Assembly: GCA_038222915.1 (NCBI GenBank)
Contig: JBBRHH010000003.1
Coordinates: forward strand, 1-34,881
Origin: JBBRHH01 sp038222915
GTDB lineage: Bacteria > Planctomycetota > Phycisphaerae > Tepidisphaerales > Tepidisphaeraceae
DNA: 34,881 bases
Direction of reading: 5' to 3'
Part shown: in pieces, positions 1-7,244 of the stretch
Position numbering within the stretch: the first letter of the stretch is position 1
Layout: every line of letters starts with the position of its first letter
Made by a program: the position numbers and the translations under genes
The notes under the pieces: generated by a model
Databases searched by the model: none
Told to the model about the DNA's origin: nothing
Seen by the model: the letters and a program-made list of their open reading frames with translations, nothing else

Positions 1-667
1 GGAAGCTCAACATGATTCCCAGCGCAAACCCAAAGTCGCCAACGCGATTGACGATAAACGCCTTTTTCGCCGCAGCGGCCGCGGCAGGCTTTTCGTAATA
101 GTAGCCAATGAGCAGATACGAGCAGAGGCCCACGCCCTCCCACCCGAGATAGAGCATTAAAAAGTTATTGCCCATGACCAGGCAGGTCATGGAAAAAATG
201 AACAAGCCCAGATACGCGAAGAAGCGGAAATACCCCTCCTCGCCCTTCATATACCCTTTTGCGAAAACGGTAATCAGGAAACCGATGCAGGTCACGACGC
301 AGAGCATGACCGCCGTCAGCGGATCAATCAGCGCCCCGGCTTCAACATCAAATGCCCCAAGCTTGCTCTTGCTGTCGCCAACAGTGATCCAGCTAAACCA
401 CTTCACCGACTCATACAGCGGCGTCGGCGCCGGATGCGCCTCAACCTGAGCCGTTTTCCCATGCTCAGCTTCCGGCCCCTCTTTTATCCCGAGCATTCCA
501 AACAACAGGGTCAATGAAATGACGGCGCTGGCGCCCACACCGAGCCAGATCGGCCAATGCGACTGCTGCTTCAGCCACTTGGCCCCGAAGAAGCCGGAAA
601 TGGCCGCGCCGATCAAAGGCAGCAGCGGGATGAGGAAAGAGTATTTTACCGCGAACAGGTCGTGCAT
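1..667 (-). CDS. nuoL: NADH-quinone oxidoreductase subunit L, 5' part (cut by window edge)
   Basis: This is the N-terminal part, about 222 residues, of NuoL, the distal antiporter-like proton-pumping subunit of respiratory complex I in the cytoplasmic membrane. Reading the complementary strand from the ATG at 667 gives MHDLFAVKYSFLIPLLPLIG, then hydrophobic helices, the conserved stretch DPLTAVMLCVVTCIGFLITV, and the family hallmarks FAYLGLFIFSMTCLVMGNN and WEGVGLCSYLLIGYYY followed by NRVGDFGFALGI. The frame is open to the window edge, so the gene continues to the left. It starts 9 nt after the nuoK stop and is co-transcribed with nuoJ and nuoK. The loop at about residues 60-90 is polar and somewhat long. 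Identity is very secure; only the C-terminal two thirds are unseen. Confidence 0.96.
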   Translation of the reverse strand, partial: MHDLFAVKYSFLIPLLPLIGAAISGFFGAKWLKQQSHWPIWLGVGASAVISLTLLFGMLGIKEGPEAEHGKTAQVEAHPAPTPLYESVKWFSWITVGDSKSKLGAFDVEAGALIDPLTAVMLCVVTCIGFLITVFAKGYMKGEEGYFRFFAYLGLFIFSMTCLVMGNNFLMLYLGWEGVGLCSYLLIGYYYEKPAAAAAAKKAFIVNRVGDFGFALGIMLSF

Positions 668-676
668 GAGATGCTC

Positions 677-991
677 TTATCCCCTCAACTCGCGCCATGC
701 ATCGGCGTCCAAAGTATTTCGACGACGGAACAACAACACCACCAGCGCCAGCGCCAAAGAAGCCTCGGCCGCCGCGATGACCAGCACAAAAATCACAAAT
801 GCCTGACCCGCCAGATTCCCCTGGTAACGTCCAAAAGCAATCAGGTTGATCGTCACACCCTGAAACATCAGCTCGGTGCACAGGAACAGCACGATCAGAT
901 TGCGCCGGGTAATAAATCCGATCAGCCCGATCACGAACATGATCGCGCCGATCGCGAGGTAGCGTTGAAGATGTGGATTATCAAATCCCAT
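677..991 (-). CDS. nuoK: NADH-quinone oxidoreductase subunit K
   Basis: NuoK is a small three-helix subunit of the complex I membrane arm that takes part in proton translocation. The protein has 104 residues, the usual length being about 100. It begins MGFDNPHLQRYLAIGAIMFV and contains FITRRNLIVLFLCTELMFQG, where the conserved membrane glutamate (residue 40, in CTELM) is essential for pumping in this family. A second membrane acid lies in FVIFVLVIAAAEASLALALV, followed by the typical RRRNTLDAD tail. It lies 18 nt after nuoJ and 9 nt before nuoL on the same strand, the standard J-K-L order. No strong Shine-Dalgarno sequence precedes the ATG. Nothing is unusual in length or motifs. Confidence 0.97.
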   Translation of the reverse strand: MGFDNPHLQRYLAIGAIMFVIGLIGFITRRNLIVLFLCTELMFQGVTINLIAFGRYQGNLAGQAFVIFVLVIAAAEASLALALVVLLFRRRNTLDADAWRELRG

Positions 992-1009
992 AAGTCGCGA
1001 ATCTTTCGC

Positions 1010-2416
1010 TCAGTTCTCTGGAAACGCCTTGGCCGCCGGATTGTCGGTTCCGTACACCGGAATGCTGTGCGGATCATCATTCACCGGCGTCGCCGGCCCG
1101 GTCAACTCTTCATGAACCACCGGCACTTCGCTGTGCACGCGCTTGCTGGCAATTACAATTGCGCCAACCATCGCGAGCGTCAGGATCAGACCGGCCACTT
1201 CAAGGTTAATCACTTGTTTCGAGAATAGGTAAGCCCCAATTCCACGCACCGTGCCGTTGGCATCGTCCCCTTCCGCAGGCTGGGAAACGACGGACTTCTT
1301 AGGCGATACAACGGCCACGGCAGCGTTGGTTGTCGGCTGAGTGGTGACCACCGCGATGGTCGCTGGAGCTGTGCTGGGTGACGTGGTCGCAATTACGTGT
1401 TGCGTAGCGGCCTGGGTGGCGGGAGAAGTCGCGGGTAGCGTGGCCGGGACCTCCACCAGATTCGGAAACTTCTGCGTCACCGGAACATCGGCCAGCAATA
1501 CCGGCTGGGTGGAAGCTGCCGCTTGCGTGGCTGGAAGGGTCGCCGGTCCGCTGGTTGGGGCGGTGGTCGACTGCGTCGCCGCTCGCGTTGTGGGAACAGT
1601 CGCAGGCTGGGTGGCAGGCGCGGTGGCCGGAACCGTGGCCGGGCCATGCTCCTGAGCCTTTTGCGTGCTGGGCTTCGTGGCCGGCGGCGTCAGAGTGATT
1701 TCAATTACATGTTCATGCTTCGGAACATCCGGCGTCACCACAAACGCTTCAGTCGCGGGCGTCGTTTCTTCCGTCCCGATCGGCATGGCGGGTTGCTCCG
1801 CGGCCGCCACTTCAATCGGATTCATCCCCTGCATTTTGTCGAAGATGACAAACAACAGCACGCCCATGACCGCAAATCCAACCACCGCGCCCTTCATCGG
1901 TTCGCGGCTGGTTTCGTCGTAGTCGGCCCCGCCAATTTCACCCGTCACGCCCGTATGGGCCTGTGCCGCGAGCATGATGACGAACACATACGTGATCAGA
2001 ATAGCGCCGGCATAAATCAGCACGAGCGCCGCCGCCATGAATTCCGCCCACAACAGCACGAACAATCCCGAAGTCGCCAGCACCGTCAGCACAAAATAAA
2101 GGGCCGAATACACCGGCTTTGGGTGCGTGATCACCCGAATCGAACAGACCACGGCGATAAACGAGAAAATCCAGAAATAAGCATCGCCCGACGTGTAATT
2201 TGCGGCAATTTTAGCGATCAAAGCCATCCCAATGAGGCCCGCCATCAACACCAGCGCGCCGCCGATGCTGCGAAACGACCGCTCCCGTTTCCCGGGCAGA
2301 AGGAGAACCGTCCCGATCCCCGCCACAACGCACAGGACAAGAATCGCCAGACCACTGCCAACGCCCGCGGCGAGTGGCAAGACCAGGGTAAGATCTGAAT
2401 GTGAGAACGCGGCCAT
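1010..2416 (-). CDS. nuoJ: NADH-quinone oxidoreductase subunit J, enlarged with Thr/Pro/Ala-rich linker
   Basis: The core is NuoJ, a complex I membrane-arm subunit. FWIFSFIAVVCSIRVITHPK, the YSALYFVL helix and AALVLIYAGAILITYVFVIM (residues 81-148) are the family signature, and LEVAGLILTLAMVGAIVIAS (405-424) is the last helix. The protein has 468 residues, while the family is usually about 170-200. Two additions explain the difference. An N-terminal extension of about 75 residues carries two extra predicted helices. A low-complexity linker at about residues 205-385 is built from PAT/PATQ/TTQ-like units and separates the fourth and fifth core helices. The ATG at 2416 is supported by an in-frame TGA five codons upstream. 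It is the first gene of this nuo run: no nuoI lies upstream, where kdp diverges instead. The linker probably lies outside the membrane, but its side cannot be told from sequence alone. Confidence 0.93.
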   Translation of the reverse strand: MAAFSHSDLTLVLPLAAGVGSGLAILVLCVVAGIGTVLLLPGKRERSFRSIGGALVLMAGLIGMALIAKIAANYTSGDAYFWIFSFIAVVCSIRVITHPKPVYSALYFVLTVLATSGLFVLLWAEFMAAALVLIYAGAILITYVFVIMLAAQAHTGVTGEIGGADYDETSREPMKGAVVGFAVMGVLLFVIFDKMQGMNPIEVAAAEQPAMPIGTEETTPATEAFVVTPDVPKHEHVIEITLTPPATKPSTQKAQEHGPATVPATAPATQPATVPTTRAATQSTTAPTSGPATLPATQAAASTQPVLLADVPVTQKFPNLVEVPATLPATSPATQAATQHVIATTSPSTAPATIAVVTTQPTTNAAVAVVSPKKSVVSQPAEGDDANGTVRGIGAYLFSKQVINLEVAGLILTLAMVGAIVIASKRVHSEVPVVHEELTGPATPVNDDPHSIPVYGTDNPAAKAFPEN

Positions 2417-2595
2417 CGTTGCGTAAATTCAAAATGTCTCGGCCCGCATACCCCCCTACCGGGGATTCTGCCAAACCGACGAAGGGGGAAGGATATGAAC
2501 GCGGGTTTTGCTTTGCAAGAGCGGTTGTGACGGATTTCACAAGCTCACGCCGCTTGTTCTCAATCCTGATTATTTCTTGATCTCCCGCCTCCCAG

Positions 2596-2625
2596 TTTTA
2601 ACAGCGGCTTGATTTTAACCGTGGC
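2596..2625 (+). promoter_or_regulatory. Direct repeat in the kdp promoter region, candidate KdpE operator
   Basis: TTTTAACAGCGGC (2596-2608) is followed by TTTTAACCGTGGC (2613-2625), matching at 11 of 13 positions with a 17-bp period. It lies about 30-60 bp before the first start of the kdp operon in a divergent intergenic space. KdpE is an OmpR-type regulator, a family that binds direct repeats, and the known E. coli kdp site is T-rich. The sequence shows the repeat; its assignment to KdpE is inference. Confidence 0.4.
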
Positions 2626-2628
2626 AAC

Positions 2629-2648
2629 AATTCCTCAATCAAGGAATT
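2629..2648 (+). promoter_or_regulatory. Inverted repeat covering the ribosome-binding site of the first kdp ORF
   Basis: AATTCCT (2629-2635) and AGGAATT (2642-2648) are perfect inverted arms around a 6-nt loop. The right arm contains most of the Shine-Dalgarno sequence AAGGA (2641-2645), 8 nt before the ATG at 2654. In RNA this would make a weak AU-rich hairpin masking the ribosome site. In DNA it could be an operator. Confidence 0.35.
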
Positions 2649-2653
2649 CACCC

Positions 2654-2734
2654 ATGGACCTGTTCTATCTCGCAGTCGTGATCGTCTTCTTCGCAGCATC
2701 CTACGGCCTCGTCCGGCTCTGCGAAAACCTCTAA
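2654..2734 (+). CDS. 26-residue membrane peptide at the head of the kdp operon
   Basis: A very short ORF encodes MDLFYLAVVIVFFAASYGLV followed by RLCENL: one transmembrane helix and a short charged tail. An AAGGA ribosome-binding site lies 8 nt upstream, and the ORF ends 23 nt before kdpF. From memory, similar peptides with a DLLYL start, a hydrophobic helix and an RLC(E/D)xL end occur just before kdpF in several phyla, usually unannotated or labelled as a potassium-transport ATPase small protein. That recurrence, the good ribosome site and the position argue for a real gene. It may be an extra small subunit or stabiliser of the KdpFABC complex, or a leader peptide; its function is not known to me. 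Confidence 0.65.
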   Translation: MDLFYLAVVIVFFAASYGLVRLCENL

Positions 2735-2757
2735 CGAATCAATCGAAGGAACGTCCC

Positions 2758-2850
2758 ATGACACTCCTCTACTGGATTGCAGGCGCTGTCGCCTTTTTGC
2801 TGCTGGTCTACCTCACCGTGGCCCTGCTCAAGCCGGAGAAATTCTCATGA
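2758..2850 (+). CDS. kdpF: K+-transporting ATPase small subunit KdpF
   Basis: KdpF is a single-helix peptide that stabilises the KdpFABC potassium pump in the membrane. The 30-residue product MTLLYWIAGAVAFLLLVYLT followed by VALLKPEKFS has the family pattern: one hydrophobic helix with LLVYL, then the ALL(K/R)PE(K/R)F tail. The length is typical at about 29 residues. GAAGGA lies about 10 nt before the ATG. The stop overlaps the next start as ATGA (2847-2850), which implies translational coupling to the TPR-like gene, not directly to kdpA as in most kdp operons. Confidence 0.92.
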   Translation: MTLLYWIAGAVAFLLLVYLTVALLKPEKFS

Positions 2851-3308
2851 ACCGCATCACCAATCTATTTGACCCGTGTGACCCCGACCCTCTTCCCCTC
2901 TTCGCCTGGCTGAGGCATGTCGCGCAAAAAGTCGCCCGCGCTGTGGGCCCCAAGCCCGCCCGCAAGATCCCGGCATCGTGCCTGCGAACGCTCCACCGCG
3001 TCCGAGAGGCAGTCCTCCGTGCCGACCATGCAGGCGCATCCGAGGCTCTGGCGGAGATAGATCTTGTCTGGGCCGATGCAAAACGCTGCCCAGCCTATGC
3101 AAATCTCCGCGGCGCCACCCACGAGCTCCGCCGCGAATGGCGGCTCGCGCGCCGATGGTACGGCAAAGCCATCCGAGCCGACCGCACCTATCTGCCGGCA
3201 CAACAGAACATGCGGCGTATTTACGAGCTGCTCACGTTTGGCCGAAGCAAAATCACGTTCTCGCTCGACGTCCAGCCCGCCGCCGCCGAGGGGTCAGCAC
3301 TTAGATAA
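2847..3308 (+). CDS. TPR-like protein inserted between kdpF and kdpA
   Basis: This 153-residue soluble protein has no signal peptide or membrane helix. Residues from about 60 on are helical with tetratricopeptide spacing: AYANLRGATHELRREWRLAR, RWYGKAIRADRTYLPAQQNM and RRIYEL follow the alternation of small and aromatic positions expected of one to two TPR units. The N-terminus (PCDPDPLPLFAWLRHVAQKV) is not recognised. Its start overlaps the kdpF stop by 4 nt and kdpA begins 14 nt after it, so it is embedded in the operon and probably made in step with the pump. A role in pump assembly or in coupling to KdpD is possible but is inference from position only. I do not recognise a characterised homologue. 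Confidence 0.75.
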   Translation: MNRITNLFDPCDPDPLPLFAWLRHVAQKVARAVGPKPARKIPASCLRTLHRVREAVLRADHAGASEALAEIDLVWADAKRCPAYANLRGATHELRREWRLARRWYGKAIRADRTYLPAQQNMRRIYELLTFGRSKITFSLDVQPAAAEGSALR

Positions 3309-3322
3309 CAGAGGTAAAGACC

Positions 3323-5077
3323 ATGCCTGCCAATGTAATCGTCCAGATAACGCTCTTCTTCCTTGTGCTCCTCCTGCTCGTCAAGCCGCTCGGGCTGTAC
3401 ATGGCGCGCGTCTATGAAGGGAAATCCATCCTCCTCGATCGCATTTTGGGCTGGCTTGAGCGTGTCATTTATTGCGTGTGCGGCGTTTCAGCCAACGAGG
3501 AAATGGGGTGGAAGACCTACACCATCGCAGTCCTTCTGTTCAACCTGCTGGGGATACTGGCGGTTTATGGGGTGCAGCGGCTTCAACACCTTCTTCCGCT
3601 CAACCCGGATCATCTCGCCGCCGTCGCCACACACTCGTCCTTCAACACCGCCGTGAGCTTCGCCACCAACACCAACTGGCAGAGTTACGCCGGCGAAACG
3701 ACCATGACCTATCTCACGCAGATGCTGGCCCTGACCGTCCAGAACTTTGTATCCGCGGCGACTGGCATGGCCGTCCTTATCGCACTGATCCGCGGGCTTG
3801 CCCGCCGCTCCGCCACCACGGTTGGCAATTTCTGGGTCGACCTTACCCGTTCGGTCCTCTACATCCTGCTTCCACTGTCGCTTGTGCTCGCCGTGGCCCT
3901 GGTCTCACAGGGGGTTGTGCAGACCTTCGCCAGTCCTCAAAGCGTCCATCTGCTTCAGCCAATGAAAGATGCGTCCGGCAAGACCATCGACACCCAGCAA
4001 CTGGCCCTGGGTCCGGTCGCGTCGCAGGAAGCCATTAAGCAGCTCGGGACCAACGGCGGCGGATTCTTCAACGTCAATTCCGCCCACCCCTTTGAAAACC
4101 CCACGCCGCTCAGCAATTTCCTGGAGATGCTGGCGATCCTGCTCATTCCCGCGGCGCTGTGCTACACGTTTGGCCGAATGGTGAATGACACCCGCCAGGG
4201 CTGGACCGTTCTGGCGGCCATGACCCTCATCCTCGTGCCGCTCACCTTTCTCTGTGCCGCCGCCGAACAACGCCCCAGTCCAAATCTGCAGACGATGAAC
4301 ATCGACCAGGCTGCGTCGACGTCCCAGGCCGGCGGCAGCAGCGAGGGCAAGGAAATCCGTTTTGGAATCGCCAGTTCCGCCATCTGGGCTTGCGCTACCA
4401 CCGCCGCCTCCAACGGCTCGGTCAACTCCATGCACGACTCATTCACACCGCTGGGCGGCCTGATTCCCATGTGGCTGATCCAGCTTGGCGAGGTCGTCTT
4501 CGGTGGCGTCGGGTCCGGCCTCTACGGCATGCTGGTGTTTGCGATCATCGCCGTGTTCGTTGCCGGCCTCATGGTCGGCCGAACACCAGAATACCTGGGC
4601 AAAAAAATCGAGGCCTATGAGATGAAAATGGCCTCGCTTGTCATCCTGATCCCGCCCTGCATCGTCCTCATCGGCGCCGCAGTCGCCTGCGTCGCGCCGG
4701 GCGGCGTCTTCAACCCCGATGGATCCGCCCGCCTCACCAACCCCGGTCCCCACGGCTTCAGCGAAATTCTTTACGCCATGAGCAGCATGGGCAACAACAA
4801 CGGCAGCGCGTTTGCCGGGCTTTCCGCCAACAACGTTTTCTACAATCTCACCGGCGGCCTGCTGATGCTCGCGAGCCGCTACTGGCTCATTATTCCCACG
4901 CTCGCGATCGCCGGATCCCTGGCGGCCAAAAAGCACGTGCCCGTCGGACCCGGCACCCTTCCAACGCACACACCTTTGTTCGTGGCAATGCTGGTGGCAA
5001 TCGTGGTTCTCGTTGGCGCCCTGACCTTCATTCCGGCATTGGCACTGGGACCCATCGTCGAGCATCTGATGCGCTGA
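3323..5077 (+). CDS. kdpA: K+-transporting ATPase subunit A (K+ channel-like subunit)
   Basis: KdpA selects and binds K+ in the KdpFABC complex and belongs to the superfamily of K+ transporters with four pore loops. The 584-residue product (family about 560-600) has all four filter regions: ATNTNWQSYAGE (114-125), LGTNGGGFFNVNSAHPFENP (241-260), ATTAASNGSVNSMHD (358-372) and SSMGNNNGSAFAGLS (487-501). The conserved VKPLGLYMARVYEG lies at 20-33, and about ten hydrophobic helices are visible. AGAGG lies before the ATG. It is followed by kdpB after 64 nt. No key residue appears to be missing, so the pump should be functional. Confidence 0.98.
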   Translation: MPANVIVQITLFFLVLLLLVKPLGLYMARVYEGKSILLDRILGWLERVIYCVCGVSANEEMGWKTYTIAVLLFNLLGILAVYGVQRLQHLLPLNPDHLAAVATHSSFNTAVSFATNTNWQSYAGETTMTYLTQMLALTVQNFVSAATGMAVLIALIRGLARRSATTVGNFWVDLTRSVLYILLPLSLVLAVALVSQGVVQTFASPQSVHLLQPMKDASGKTIDTQQLALGPVASQEAIKQLGTNGGGFFNVNSAHPFENPTPLSNFLEMLAILLIPAALCYTFGRMVNDTRQGWTVLAAMTLILVPLTFLCAAAEQRPSPNLQTMNIDQAASTSQAGGSSEGKEIRFGIASSAIWACATTAASNGSVNSMHDSFTPLGGLIPMWLIQLGEVVFGGVGSGLYGMLVFAIIAVFVAGLMVGRTPEYLGKKIEAYEMKMASLVILIPPCIVLIGAAVACVAPGGVFNPDGSARLTNPGPHGFSEILYAMSSMGNNNGSAFAGLSANNVFYNLTGGLLMLASRYWLIIPTLAIAGSLAAKKHVPVGPGTLPTHTPLFVAMLVAIVVLVGALTFIPALALGPIVEHLMR

Positions 5078-5113
5078 AAATCGCCAACGATCTTTTGAGG
5101 AATTAGAAAAAGG

Positions 5114-5131
5114 CAGGCGATATATCGCCTG
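5114..5131 (+). promoter_or_regulatory. Perfect 18-bp palindrome between kdpA and kdpB
   Basis: CAGGCGATATATCGCCTG is an exact palindrome lying 10 nt before the kdpB ATG. kdpB has no Shine-Dalgarno sequence in the last 10 nt. The purine run AAAAAGG (5107-5113) abuts the palindrome, so folding the palindrome into a hairpin would bring that run to about 10 nt from the start codon. It could therefore be a translation or mRNA-processing element, a protein site, or a copy of a dispersed palindromic repeat. Confidence 0.5.
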
Positions 5132-5141
5132 AAACTCAAAC

Positions 5142-7214
5142 ATGACATCCCACGCCCAACAACGTAGTTTATTCGAGCCGGCAATTGTGAAACGCGCCAT
5201 CGTTGACGCATTCAAGAAGCTCACGCCCCAAAACCAGATCAAGAACCCGGTGATGTTCGTGGTCTTCGTCGGCAGCATCCTTACCCTGCTGCTGTTCTTT
5301 CACGCCCTGGGCGGCCGGGGCGAAGCGCCGCGCGGCTTCATCCTTGCGGTTTCGCTCTGGCTCTGGTTTACGGTCCTCTTCGCGAATTTCGCCGAAGCGA
5401 TGGCTGAAGGCCGCGGAAAAGCGCAGGCGGACACGCTCAGGCGCGCTCGCCGTGACACCCCCGCCAGGAAACTTGGTGATCCGTCCGATCGCTCCGCACA
5501 CACCATGGTTTCCGCCGCCATCCTGCGCAAAGGCGACATCGTGCTGGTAGAGGCGGGCGATACTGTTCCAGTGGACGGCGAGGCCATCGATGGCGTTGCA
5601 TCCGTAGACGAATCCGCCATCACCGGCGAAAGCGCTCCCGTCATCCGCGAGAGCGGCGGCGACCGCTCCAGCGTCACCGGCGGCACCCGTGTCCTGAGCG
5701 ATTGGCTCGTCGTGCGAATCAGCGTGAACCCCGGCGAAACTTTTCTCGACCGGATGATCGCCATGGTTGAAGGCGCCAAGCGGCAAAAGACGCCAAACGA
5801 AATCGCCCTCAACATTCTGCTCGCCGCGCTCACCATCGTTTTTCTGCTCGCCACCGTCACCCTCCTGCCCTTCAGCCTCTATAGCGTACAGGCCGCCGGT
5901 CAAGGCACGCCGGTGACCGTGACCGTCCTCTGCGCACTTCTGGTTTGTCTCATTCCTACCACCATCGGCGGCCTGCTCAGCGCCATTGGGATTGCCGGGA
6001 TGGATCGAATGATCCAGGCGAACGTGATCGCCATGAGCGGCCGCGCCGTCGAGGCCGCCGGCGACGTCGATGTCCTGCTGCTGGATAAGACCGGCACCAT
6101 CACCCTCGGCAACCGCCAGGCGGTGCGCTTCCACCCAGCGCCGGACGTCGCCGAGCGTGAATTGGCCGATGCCGCGCAGCTGGCCTCTCTTGCGGACGAA
6201 ACGCCCGAAGGACGCAGCGTCGTGGTGCTCGCCAAGGAAAAGCACGGCATTCGCGAACGCAACCTGCACGAGCTCGACGCCCATTTTGTCCCGTTCACGG
6301 CGCAGACGCGCACGAGTGGCGTCAGCTTCGACCACCGCCAAATCCTCAAAGGCGCCGCGGCGGCCATCGAATCTCATGTCCAGCTCATGGGAGGCCGCTT
6401 TCCGCTTCAGGTCAGCACGACGGTGGAAGAGATCAGCAAGGCCGGCGGAACCCCGCTGGTCGTCGCTGAGGGCGCAAGGGTTCTGGGAACCATCGAACTC
6501 AAGGACATCGTCAAAGGCGGGATCAAGGAACGCTTTGCCGAGCTTCGACGCATCGGCATCAAGACGGTGATGATTACCGGCGACAATCCGCTCACCGCCG
6601 CCGCAATCGCCGCCGAAGCAGGCGTGGACGACTTTCTCGCACAGGCGACCCCGGAAGCCAAACTGCAGTTGATCCGCGACTACCAGTCGGGAGGCCGGCT
6701 CGTCGCCATGACCGGCGACGGCACCAACGACGCTCCCGCTCTGGCGCAGGCCGATGTCGCCGTCGCCATGAACACCGGGACCCAGGCAGCCAAAGAGGCC
6801 GGAAATATGGTGGACCTCGATTCCAATCCCACCAAACTCATCGAGATCGTGGAAACCGGAAAGCAGTTGCTGATGACGCGCGGCGCACTCACCACGTTCT
6901 CCATTGCCAACGACGTCAGCAAATATTTCGCGATCATCCCCGCGGCGTTTGCCACCACCTATCCGATCCTCGACAAGCTCAACATCATGCGTCTGCATAC
7001 GCCCGCCAGCGCGATTCTCTCGTCAGTCATCTTCAACGCCTTGATCATCATCTTCCTGATTCCCCTGGCGCTGCGCGGCGTCAAGTATCGTCCTATCGCC
7101 GCCTCGGCGCTGCTTCGCAACAACCTGTTCATCTACGGCGTTGGCGGGCTGATCGTCCCGTTCTTTGGCATCAAACTGATCGACCTGCTGCTGGTCGCCC
7201 TGCATCTGGCCTGA
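5142..7214 (+). CDS. kdpB: K+-transporting P-type ATPase subunit B
   Basis: KdpB is the catalytic P-type ATPase subunit that hydrolyses ATP to drive K+ uptake. The 690-residue protein shows, in order, the actuator motif TGES (161-164), whose Ser is the counterpart of the inhibitory phosphorylation site described in E. coli; IPTTIGGLLSAIGIAGMDRM (271-290); the phosphorylation site DKTGT (315-319, Asp315); nucleotide-domain motifs around KGAAAAIE (403-410); MITGDNPLTA (477-486); TGDGTNDAPALAQADVAVAM (524-543); and the membrane residues of FSIANDVSKYFAI (586-598), whose Asp and Lys couple transport to catalysis in E. coli KdpB. It lies between kdpA and kdpC on the same strand. Length and motifs are standard. 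Confidence 0.98.
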   Translation: MTSHAQQRSLFEPAIVKRAIVDAFKKLTPQNQIKNPVMFVVFVGSILTLLLFFHALGGRGEAPRGFILAVSLWLWFTVLFANFAEAMAEGRGKAQADTLRRARRDTPARKLGDPSDRSAHTMVSAAILRKGDIVLVEAGDTVPVDGEAIDGVASVDESAITGESAPVIRESGGDRSSVTGGTRVLSDWLVVRISVNPGETFLDRMIAMVEGAKRQKTPNEIALNILLAALTIVFLLATVTLLPFSLYSVQAAGQGTPVTVTVLCALLVCLIPTTIGGLLSAIGIAGMDRMIQANVIAMSGRAVEAAGDVDVLLLDKTGTITLGNRQAVRFHPAPDVAERELADAAQLASLADETPEGRSVVVLAKEKHGIRERNLHELDAHFVPFTAQTRTSGVSFDHRQILKGAAAAIESHVQLMGGRFPLQVSTTVEEISKAGGTPLVVAEGARVLGTIELKDIVKGGIKERFAELRRIGIKTVMITGDNPLTAAAIAAEAGVDDFLAQATPEAKLQLIRDYQSGGRLVAMTGDGTNDAPALAQADVAVAMNTGTQAAKEAGNMVDLDSNPTKLIEIVETGKQLLMTRGALTTFSIANDVSKYFAIIPAAFATTYPILDKLNIMRLHTPASAILSSVIFNALIIIFLIPLALRGVKYRPIAASALLRNNLFIYGVGGLIVPFFGIKLIDLLLVALHLA

Positions 7215-7244
7215 TTTCATAGTATTACAGACAAGGAAAATCCC

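Noticed and set aside
1341..1655. Plus-strand Ala/Gly/Val-rich frame opposite the NuoJ linker
   Set aside because: It is the complement of the PAT-repeat coding sequence; the minus strand joins it in frame to conserved NuoJ helices.
5169..6998. 609-codon open frame antisense to kdpB
   Set aside because: Its composition is His/Asp/Gly-rich with no domain, and it exactly mirrors the third-position bias of kdpB; it is a shadow of a certain gene.
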